In this document: positions 55,201-64,000 of the stretch, piece by piece
Layout of the letters: every line of letters starts with the position of its first letter
How positions within the stretch are numbered: position 1 is the stretch's first letter
Assembly (NCBI GenBank): GCA_030077755.1
Contig: JAQJZZ010000010.1
Coordinates: 1,798,001 to 1,862,000, forward strand
DNA length: 64,000 nt
Reading direction: 5' to 3'
DNA from: Filosporella fistucella
Taxonomy: Eukaryota; Ascomycota; Leotiomycetes; Helotiales
Notes under the pieces: generated by a model
Seen by the model: only the letters and a program-made list of their open reading frames with translations
The model's database searches: none
Told to the model about the DNA's origin: nothing
Position numbers and translations under genes: made by a program

Positions 55201-56443
55201 AATGAGGAGACCCACTTCAATCAAAGCCTGAAAGATTGGCATGTTCCAATCATGTACAAGCAGGTTCAGGACGAGTGTTCGTACGCCGAGCGGAGGGAAG
55301 CAGTTACCAAATTCAATGCCACCCACAAGTGGAAGAAGCGTGGTCTTGCTCTTGTCCCAACCAAGTTTGGTATTTCATTTACGGCTCTTTTCCTCAATCA
55401 AGCTGGCGCTTTGGTGCACATCTACCATGATGGCTCCGTTTTGGTTGCTCATGGTGGTACAGAAATGGGACAAGGTCTTCACACAAAAATGACTATGATA
55501 GCGGCTGAGGCACTGGGGGTGCCTCTAGCAGATGTCTTCATTTCTGAGACTGCTACAAACACTGTGGCCAATACATCGTCCACTGCTGCTTCTGCTTCCT
55601 CGGATTTGAACGGATATGCAATTTTCAACGCCTGTGCTCAGATCAACGAACGTTTAGCACCATACAGAGAAAAATTCGGCAAGGATGCTCCAATGAAGAA
55701 GTTGGCGAGTGCAGCATACTTCGATCGAGTCAACCTCTCTGCCAATGGTTTCTACAAGACCCCAGATATTGGATATACATGGGGTCCAAACACTGGTCAG
55801 GTAAGTGCAACATTCTCATCACCTTATGACTAGTTCTGACATGCTCCAGATGTTCTTTTATTTCACCCAGGGCGTTTCATGCGCCGAGGTTGAAGTCGAC
55901 ACACTGACAGGAGATTGGACTTGTCTCCGAGCAGACATTAAGATGGATATCGGACGCTCTATTAATCCTTCGATCGATTATGGCCAGATCGAGGGTGCTT
56001 TTGTCCAAGGTATGGGTCTCTTCACTACCGAAGAATCCCTCTGGTTCCGCGGTGGCCCTATGAAAGGCCAGCTCGCCACCCGTGGACCAGGTGCATACAA
56101 AATCCCCGGCTTTAGGGACATCCCTCAAGAGTTCAACGTCAGTATGCTGAAAGGCGTCACATGGGAGAATCTGCAGACGATTCAACGTAGTAGAGGAGTA
56201 GGTGAACCTCCTCTATTCATGGGAAGTGTTGTCTTCTTCGCTATCAGGGATGCGTTGAAAGCTGCTAGGAAACAGTACGGTGTTGAAGCTGAGGTTGGAG
56301 AGGATAAGAAAGGAGGCGGCTTGTTGGTCCTGGAGAGTCCGGCTACGCCCGAGAGGATTCGGATGAGCTGTGTGGATCCGATCGTGAAGAGGGCGTTTGT
56401 GGAGCCGAAGGAGGGAGAGAAGAGCTTTTTCATTGCGATTTAG
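52254..56443 (+). CDS. Xanthine dehydrogenase (purine hydroxylase I)
   Basis: Exons 52254-54622, 54669-55800 and 55850-56443 give 1364 residues, the standard size. The N-terminal 2Fe-2S domain has GCAEGGCGACTVVVSQY, and the second 2Fe-2S domain has CGFCTPGIVMSLYALL and CRCTGYRPI. The FAD domain (~260-560) contains KIIGGSTETQIEIKF and AGNLATASPISDLNPVF. The molybdopterin domains include RLGGGFGGKETR, NTAFRGFGGPQG and the C-terminal RGVGEPPLFMGS with the catalytic Glu. The enzyme oxidises hypoxanthine to xanthine and urate using NAD+. The promoter carries purine-regulator-type and GATA sites, fitting induction by purines and release from nitrogen repression. Confidence 0.97.
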
Positions 56444-56892
56444 TTTTGATCATTGTAAGAGGGAAAATGGAACTGGGTAGGATGAATATAGCATTCAGAT
56501 TGGGAATACCATTTTCGTGAATTATCTTATGCCAACTTTGTGTGCTGGAAATTGTTGTGATAGTCGATTTCTCCTCCACCGTACTTGAAAATGGCAGCAT
56601 CTTGAATCTTAATACAGGCTCAACAGTTGCCTAAGAGAGCCAGAAATTGCGCAAACCCTTTCAAGTCCGAAGCCAAAGTAATTTCTAGCAAACGTGTCTT
56701 ACATAAACCTTGGAAGAATCGGACATCATAAGGGCAGATTAAATCAGATTAAAACAACCTTGGAACTCATCAAACTTGGTCACATGACCATCCCGGCCCG
56801 ACGCGTCCCACTGCCAACGCGACTGACCAACAGTCATCTTCTATCTCCATGCTTAAGAGACAATGTGATAGCCACCGCCATCAAGCATTACA
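56444..56892. other. Intergenic, CENP-Q promoter
   Basis: Spacer between two plus-strand genes. No gene or repeat seen. Confidence 0.5.
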
Positions 56893-59440
56893 ATGGTACC
56901 TATCTCCTCCTACTATCTTCCTTCCTTCCCGCCACCTTATGAAGTATCTAACATAACAATCCAACAGGCTCCATCGCCCGAGATCCTCAAGCGCAAGCGT
57001 TCCCAGCCTTCAGATTGGTGGGCTAACAATGCTTCATCTACGCCGCAAAAAGTTGATGATACACCTCCAGCGAGGGAAATTGAGAGAACTGGTGAAAGAA
57101 GGCTGAAAAATAGCGCAACACAGGGATTGGTAGAGAGAGAAGAGAGGGGAAATAGAGGGGTGGGGAAAGGAAAGAAGAAGAGGGGAAAGGGAGAGGCAGA
57201 CGGGGATGAGGATGAACTTGGTGGTGAGGAGGTGGTAGAAAAAGAGAACGGTGTTGGGAGGAAGAATCGAGGAAGACGTGTTGACAATCCATCTGGCGCG
57301 GGGGAGCAGAGGCAGGATGAGGATCATGTGGTCAGGAGACGTGGGAGGCCTGCTGCTATAAACATGGAGTCCGATGATCTGGTCGAAGAGCAAGATGAGA
57401 TGCCGGTAGCTAGGAGGCGCGGGAGACCCGCAGCGATTCACAGCACGGCAGATGAGATTGAGGAGCAAGACATTGAACAACCCATAAACAAGAGGAGAAG
57501 AGGCCGTCCTTCGAATTCTATTGGTAGTGTTATCGTCGATCAGTCATCCCAAAACCAGGCAGAGCCAAAGAAGCGTGGACGGCCATCTATCACAAATACC
57601 GAGAAACCTAGAGTTGAGGACATACCGTTGAAAAAATCCAAGTCACTCAAACGTGGGAGGCCTTCCAACACAGAGGCAGAGTTGCAAGCATCTACACAAT
57701 CTTTCATTTCGACGCCTGAAGAGCCAAGAAGACGAGGACGTCGATCAGCCCCGGAATCAGAGCATGATACCACGCTTGAAGAGGGAAGGAATACTCTGAT
57801 GCCCAAGAAAAGACGAAGAGCTCCAGCTCCAGCTGTTGCACCAGAGAGTCATGCTGCCGATGATGCTGGGGCCGCACCTAAAAAGAAGAAAGCGCGTCTT
57901 TCAGAGGCAGAAAGATTAGAAGAAGAAGCGTCCTCAAGTATGTTACCAATAGAAGACCTAGAGCGGGTTAGGAAACGCAATCAGAAGCCAGATAGCAATA
58001 TGGCTGAACCCGAGCCAGCTACTGTAAAGGAGAGGCGGCAAGAACGAGGTAGGAGACGAACAAGATCACAAGATGATGAAGCGAGGGGCGAACATGCTTC
58101 ATCGACCGCAGAGAAGGAAAACCGATCATTAAGAGCACGAAAATCAGACGCGGACACCAATACAACAGTTCCTGCTCTAGCTAAGACGATACAAAAACCA
58201 CCTGATCCGAGAAGAGGTCGTCCGTTAGCAAGCAATATAGAAATCGAGGCAGCTTCATCAAGTCTTACCAAAGATCGTTCCGGGCGCAAGAAGCGTGTTC
58301 AGACATCTGCAGCTATGGGATCTAACAAGACTTCAATAACTACACAAGCATCCCAGAAGTCCTCGAAGTCGAGTCGCACCTCAAATGTTGGTTCTCAAGA
58401 AGACCGAGCAACGAAGTCAACGATGAATGATAGAAGGGGCTCAAAACGCACATCGCAAGGAGAGAAGACGTCCAAAAAGCGGAGGGAGGCAGAAAGTATG
58501 TATTATACTGATCGCGAGAGTACTGATGCTAATATCTACCAAGATCTCAGTCCGAAACCTTCCAAACGTCGGCGGACAGACGATGAGCCTCAAGAGCAAG
58601 ATGATCAAGCTGATGCCATTGAATTTGTGCCATTGTATCAACATCTCAGGGCGGTCACTCGGAAGGTATCCCACAGAGCAATCGAGGCAAAGTGGGAGCC
58701 TCTGCCACCCAACTGTGTAGACCGAATCTCTCAGCTACTACAGGACATCCAACGACCCGTTGTTGCTCGTATTAACGATGAACGAAAGAAGGCCCAAGCT
58801 AGCACAGCCTTACACATGGTCTCACGGAGATTAGTGAGCAAGATCACGAAAGGTCTCCCATTCCCTCAAGGAAGCCGGGGTCATCGAGAAGATGATTTTG
58901 ACTTTGAGAAGATCCTTGATCACAATCGAGTATTAGAGGCCCAACTCACTCCAGCACTCCATGCCAATGAGCTTTTGGAGGCCGAGTTGAGAAAGGAGCA
59001 TGCTAGACTTGAGTCAGATAGACGTACTTTGGAGCAGCTGGAGTCTAATGCATCTCGTGAGACTGCAGCGAGAAAGCAGGCTGCACGAAAGCTGCACCCT
59101 CTGCTTCAAGGGGAAGGTTCCTTAGCCGAGGTTCAAACCCAACGAGAAGACTCCGGTTTGATCTCAAAAACCGCTATCAGGCCATTGGATACCATTGTAA
59201 GTTTGTCAAGTACCGAAATCTTTCAGTGAAGCTAATGGCATCCTCTAGATTCAAGGTGATGATAAGTTGCAGGCTTTGGCTCAGGATTTAAATGGTCACG
59301 TGGACAGCATTCAAGGGAATATCAAGCAAGTCCATGGGATAACTGAAGCAATGGCAAAGAGCAAAGCGGCAGTACAAGCCACCTTGTTCAACCACCTTGA
59401 CCCAACGCAATATGAAACTGTAGTTCTCGGCATGGACTAA
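56893..59440 (+). CDS. CENP-Q-like inner kinetochore protein with AT-hook array
   Basis: Preferred exons are 56893-56895, 56968-59196 and 59249-59440, giving 807 residues. The first intron (56896-56967, 72 nt) follows the ATG directly. It is a multiple of three and open, so an unspliced form would add 24 residues. The N-terminal half is low-complexity and basic, with about eight AT-hook-like GRP cores: VRRRGRPAAI, ARRRGRPAAI, RRRGRPSNS, KKRGRPSI, LKRGRPSN and others. The C-terminal ~200 residues are predicted helical coiled coil (EFVPLYQHLRAVTRKVSHRAIEAKWEPLP, LLQDIQRPVVARI, HANELLEAELRKEHARLES), matching the CENP-Q/Fta7/Okp1 family. CENP-Q is a CCAN subunit at centromeric chromatin. Confidence 0.78.
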
Positions 59441-59992
59441 AGGGCGAAAGTGGGAGTTTTCGCAGTCTGACTCTTTGGTCGGCAAAAGGAAACAAGGACG
59501 ATGAGGTCTTGGCACTGGAATCTTGACCAGGTTTATGATGACATGATAGTGGGATGATAAAGTGTTTTCAAGGGGATGCAAAGCGTGTAGCTACAGTCTT
59601 TTCATATTTATATACCCAAATGTTTTGTCACATGAGTTATTCGAGCCATTGATTATTCACTCCGAACCGTGCATGATGTACCTGGAAACCCTAGGAGAAA
59701 TCGTGCTTTTCGGCTTGTCAGATTAGCTTCCGCCGCCCCGCGACCTTTAACTTACTACCACTTGGTCGAGAGGATTACCAGTCGATGCGACAAGCTGAAT
59801 AGGCGCATATCTAGGTCGTCTGTATCGGTGCGTACTGCTTCAGTTTCTTGATCCTCCGTCAAAATCCGTGCTGACCAGCTTGGGCAGCGTCAGCCTCGAT
59901 AAAACCTCACACGAGACCTTTCTCCGGTCCCAAAAGACGACAGCGCAACGTCGCAATCAGATGGAAACCCTCGATTCGTAGGCTCCGATGTC
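59441..59992. other. Intergenic, AcuK/ERT1 5' flank
   Basis: No gene accepted. Short upstream ATGs occur before 59993 (for example one near 59960 followed by an early stop), which could act as upstream ORFs if transcribed. Confidence 0.45.
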
Positions 59993-61838
59993 ATGGATAA
60001 GAATGGGGCCAGCAATGGGCAAGACGCAAAGCCGCATAAGTCGCCGCCCGCGGCTGGCGCAAACAAGAGTCCTAAGAAGAGGCGCAAGGTGAACCACGGT
60101 ACGTCAAGCAATTCTGCAGCTTTGAAAACTCTGAAACATAGACTGATCTTGGAACGTGTTCCTGCAGCTTGTGTATATTGTCGTCGATCTGTAAGTACTA
60201 CATTGGGTCCCAATACCAGGGCAGCCTTGAAAAATGCGCCTACGCGCATTTGGTTTGGCAAAAGCTAATTCGATCTGGTACTTTCCTAGCATATGACATG
60301 CGATTTGGTACGACCTCCGTTCAATATATGCAGCCACTCGTGATACATGGTATATTTATGACTAACTACCTTCCGTTGCACAGGAACGCCCATGTGCACG
60401 CTGTATAAAGCGAAATATCGGACACCTTTGCCATGATGAGCCCCGCGAACCGGAGACGGCCACGAAGAAGTCGAAGAGTCAACATAGCAATTCTGCGGAG
60501 GATAATGGGTCGCCGGACCAGGTACAAGGAACAATCGATGAGAATATGAGCAATTCCTTCGAGCAGGCCCAGAATCAGGCCCAGGAGAACAGCCTTACTT
60601 TGGGCACCACTGCACTTGCACAGGGTGGACCATTGCAGATCGTTCAGCCTTCGCCGGTATCAGGGATTCAAACAAATGCACTGAACAGCAATAGCAATCA
60701 CTGTGGGTTTCCGAGTGCGTTTCTCTTTGAGCTATATTAATGAGTGCATAGTCATCGGGTACTCGAACGACTGGCTTGGATCACAAAGTCAATTTCAAGA
60801 TATGCATAACTATCACCCCTCATATATGTTCAATGCTCCGGAGGTTACGAACGAATATAACCTCTTGAATGACTTTCTAAACAATAGCTTGCTAGACGAC
60901 GGAGCGCTTCTTCCCGACGATACCTCGAATCTCTTCAACGAACCTAGTATGCTACCAGGTCCAAATAACAATGCAGGACCTTCCGGGACACAACCAACAG
61001 CGGGTTTGACAATGGCGAATATGCAAGGCACCGGTATTTCGAGGCCCACAAGCGTCATTCCGACTGACAAGGCACGCGAGTATTATCTTCAAGCGGCAGA
61101 TCCAACTGGAAACGATGCTCCCGAAGAGCGAATGCAGAGACTTCTCAAAGCAAAATACGACGCTGGCATGCTTAAACCGTTCAATTATGTGAAAGGTTAC
61201 GCTCGATTGTCAGCCTATATGGACGGTCACATGCATGCCGCTTCCAAGCAGAAGATACTGCGACAACTTGACCGATTCAGACCGAAGTTTAGGGAGAAGG
61301 TACAAGAGCTGAAAGATATCGAGTTGGTATTCGTTGAGATGTGGTTTGAGAGGAGCCTCATGGAGTATGACCGCGTATTTGCGAGCATGGCTATACCGGC
61401 ATGCTGCTGGAGAAGAACTGGGGAGATTTTTAGAGGAAACAAAGAGATGGCAGAGCTTATACACGTGCCGATAGAGAATTTGAGAGATGTAGGTTGTCCT
61501 CGGACTTTTATTCATCTGCGAATTGATTCTTACTTTTCTCAGGGCAAGATTGCGTTGCACGAGATCATTTCGGAAGAATCCCTTGTCAATTACTGGGAGA
61601 AATTTGGGGCCATAGCTTTCGATCAGACACAGAAGGCATTGTTGACAAGCTGCTCCCTGAAGAATCCAGACGACAAGTCGAAAGAGCCGACGATCAAATG
61701 TTGCTTTTCATTTACAATCCGACGAGATGATCATAACATGTACGTGCCGCATATTCCCCTTCCAGAATCGAGCTGACAATCTTCAGACCATCTCTTATAG
61801 TCGGTAATTTTCTACCACAAGACCCAGTAAAACGTTGA
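59993..61838 (+). CDS. ERT1: Transcription activator of gluconeogenesis, AcuK/ERT1 type
   Basis: Seven exons (59993-60098, 60168-60190, 60290-60307, 60384-60714, 60752-61488, 61543-61739, 61787-61838) give 487 residues. The Zn2Cys6 cluster is C37, C40, C47, C53, C56 and C65, spread over exons 2, 3 and 4; exons 2 and 3 are only 23 and 18 nt. A nuclear-localisation-like SPKKRRKVNH precedes it. The C-terminal half has the conserved family block (TDKAREYYLQAADPTGND, RLLKAKYDAGMLKPFNYVKGY) and a PAS-like region (FASMAIPACCWRRTGEIFRG), ending LIVGNFLPQDPVKR. AcuK/ERT1 activates gluconeogenic genes on two-carbon sources. The exon 4/5 junction has two possible phase-1 donors; 60714 was chosen. Confidence 0.9.
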
Positions 61839-62142
61839 GGTCTTTCTACACGGATTTCATGTAGATCTTAGGGAGAGTACATAGGTGAATTGGGCTTGGC
61901 GTTCAGGCGTCCTTTTGGTCGTCGCTTCCCATTTGGGCGAACCTTAAAAGTATAGTAGCAGACGAGACGGGGATTCTTGCATAAATTCTATCAAAGTTGT
62001 GTCATCAAAACTATCAGATTTGAACAACCCTGCTGCCTACTCCATCTCACATCCCAATTCATGTCCAAAATTTTGATGCTCACAGGCCTGGATATCTTCC
62101 TCCGTTCTACACCGTGCCCGCAAGGAGAAGGGAGTGCACAAC
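61839..62142. other. Intergenic, SPO22 5' flank
   Basis: About 300 bp between two plus-strand genes. Nothing notable. Confidence 0.5.
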
Positions 62143-64000
62143 ATGGCACCCACCCAACAGCCACCACCTGCCAAAGACAAGCGTCTGAAAGCTCTAATCG
62201 GTGAGGAATCTTCTTCCCCAGTAGTTGCCGCGTAGCTAAAGTAGACGCAGCATTCGCAAATGAGCTACAGGAACAGCTCCCTGCTGCAGCGTCCGGAACG
62301 TCCTCCGATGGACTGCGGCAAGATACGGAAAAATACGTCAATTCTTTTCCAACATTTGGTCACTCAATAGCTGCGAAATGCGAGGAGGTTGATCATATCG
62401 GCACAACGCTTTGGAACCTGTGCACTCGCCTGCGACGTGAATATGATGCGGAGCCATCACAAAACAGATCGACGATTCTTCTCCTCGCAAGAGTCTTTGC
62501 TTTCCTGCTCCTGAACTGCGCGCATGAAGCTGGAATGTGTATCGGTGGGAATGTGGAGAGATTGATGAGAACCGGGTTGAAAGCTGGGAAAAGTTGCCTG
62601 GGTAGGTGCAGTATCCCGTACCAAGGCTGGATGTTGACGTATGTCAGAGAGAAATAAAGTGAACCTGGCTTTAAAAGTATTCGAGAAGGTTAGCGGATAT
62701 GAGAGCTTGCTCATGAAGCCTAGAGGGGCTGCTGGAGAACGAAATGAGAATGGGGAAAGATTGGTGGCAGAATATTACGTTCTACGAACGGCTCTGGTAC
62801 GTTTACCTGTCGCAATTTTGTTCCCTCGTCTGACTTCAGTACAGGCATGGAAACAAGGCAGCCTTGATATGGCGGAGCACATGTTCAAAAGGTCTGTTTC
62901 GTCCAAAGATAACTTCAATCCACACACTGCCGAGAGTTTAGCCGATGTTCTATATGAGATGGGCAAGGACTTGCTCTCCAAAAAAGACTATTTGAACGCC
63001 GCAAAATGGCTTGACAGAGCATATGACATATTTAGTCAACAGGATTTGGACAGGCTCAGCATTGATGCCAGCGAGCTTCGGATCTCTATTCTTCAGTCAT
63101 GGGTCATGGCCCTTATAGGTTTGCAAGATATCGAAGCAGCACATAAAGCAAGTGAAATTGTCACCCTCCTGGAAAGCGAAATTGGGGACAAGCTGGTTGT
63201 CTTACTGCTGAGACTTGAGCTGCTCTCTTCATCTACAGCCGAGCATTTCAACGCAGACGCATACCATGATATTCTGCAACGAATGACTAGAACAATGATA
63301 CTCAGCGAGGGGAACTTTAAGTTGATGATGCACCATATCCGAAAATTGAAAGACAAGAGTCCTAGCTTGGCGTGTCAAGCACTTGATGACTTCATCAAGC
63401 TACGCGTCATGAAAGAGGAGCGGGATGAATGGCTCGAGAAGGCTATTGTTACCCGTTTATGGGCCACTGTAGACCAGAGGGAGACGGTGGAATGTTTCAA
63501 ATTGCTTTATGAAATATTCTCTACTATTGCAGCCAATATCACCAAGCCTATCAGCGCATCAGTTTGTCATGCAGTCCACATTGTACGTCTCCTAGTTTGT
63601 CAAAGAGCTGTATACTAACAACTCTCAGCTACTGTGGAAACGTATCGAGTCTAACATCACCCTCGGTCAATATGATACTGCCGAGAAGTGGTGCCAGGTG
63701 GCAATGCACCCAGTCTTTGCTAATAGCGGGGAGATCAATCTTGCTAGAATCTCACGGTTAGATATCGAATTCTCACACGAGCTTCTCCACTAATCCAATT
63801 GCTAGAAAGCTCCTCCTTTGTGCTCTAGCTAGAAAGTCCTTCGGTAGCGCACGGGAGATATTCAATTCGATGCCAGACGCGGCCAAAAATGAGCCAATGT
63901 CACGATTCTTAATGTACAAAGTCGCAATCCGTTGTGGGGAGACCGAGCTCGCGGCCGAATGTCTGCGGATCATCAGTTCATCCGCAGACAAGGATCCAAC
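62143..64000 (+). CDS. SPO22: SPO22/ZIP4-like meiosis protein (3' end outside window)
   Basis: Exons 62143-62200, 62242-62602, 62652-62796, 62845-63582, 63629-63756 and 63806 onward are in frame to the window edge, giving about 540 residues. The sequence is a helical-repeat (TPR-like) protein with the Spo22/Zip4/TEX11 pattern: LWNLCTRLRREYDAE, HEAGMCIGGNVERLMRTGLK, KVFEKVSGYESLL and AEHMFKRS..FNPHTAESLADVLYEMGKDLL. Spo22/Zip4 is a scaffold of the ZMM group needed for meiotic crossover formation and synaptonemal complex assembly. Exon 3 uses the third of three closely spaced AG acceptors (62651), the only one that keeps the frame. Confidence 0.88.

Overview
The window reads as nuclear DNA of a filamentous ascomycete. 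Almost every gene is split by short introns of about 45-75 nt with GTRNGT donors, CTRAY-type branch sites and YAG acceptors. The gene set (GPI11, translin, DSC3, VTI1, SEC6, EAF3, RRP12, xanthine dehydrogenase, P450nor, AcuK/ERT1, SPO22) is typical of Pezizomycotina. Protein flavour and a BAS2-like secreted protein suggest Leotiomycetes (Helotiales), but this is an inference. I built the gene models by hand from frames and splice signals, so coding exons are given and UTRs are not.

Region 1 (1-8.2 kb): the 3' end of a flavin hydroxylase, an SDR gene with an intact frame except for two TAG codons (one at the catalytic Tyr), a small secreted protein, GPI11, translin, and 1.8 kb without a gene.

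Region 2 (8.2-18.4 kb) is the most system-like part. It holds a zinc alcohol dehydrogenase, a flavin-containing monooxygenase with an extra N-terminal domain, a sugar-porter-type MFS transporter (all on the minus strand) and a divergent Zn2Cys6 regulator. The intergenic regions upstream of all of these carry a related CGG-N11/12-CCG element with a common ATGGCCCG half-site. I propose this as a small co-regulated metabolic locus.

Region 3 (18.4-36 kb): a kinase-fold protein with a signal-like N-terminus, a BAS2-like cysteine-rich secreted protein, then housekeeping genes (DSC3, an FAD oxidoreductase, VTI1, SEC6, mitochondrial uL30, a decayed unknown gene, EAF3, NKP2, an ER thioredoxin-like protein). 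EAF3 is odd: a 694-nt intron holds a nested ORF, and its first intron is long and awkwardly phased.

Region 4 (36-50.5 kb): RRP12, an SDR, two C2H2 regulators separated by 2.6 kb of gene-free DNA, and P450 nitric oxide reductase.

Region 5 (50.5-64 kb): xanthine dehydrogenase with a perfect TCGG-N6-CCGA purine-regulator site and GATA sites upstream, an AT-hook-rich CENP-Q homolog, the gluconeogenesis activator AcuK/ERT1 with its zinc cluster split over four exons, and the 5' part of SPO22/ZIP4. I saw no rRNA, convincing tRNA, transposon ORF or CRISPR array.
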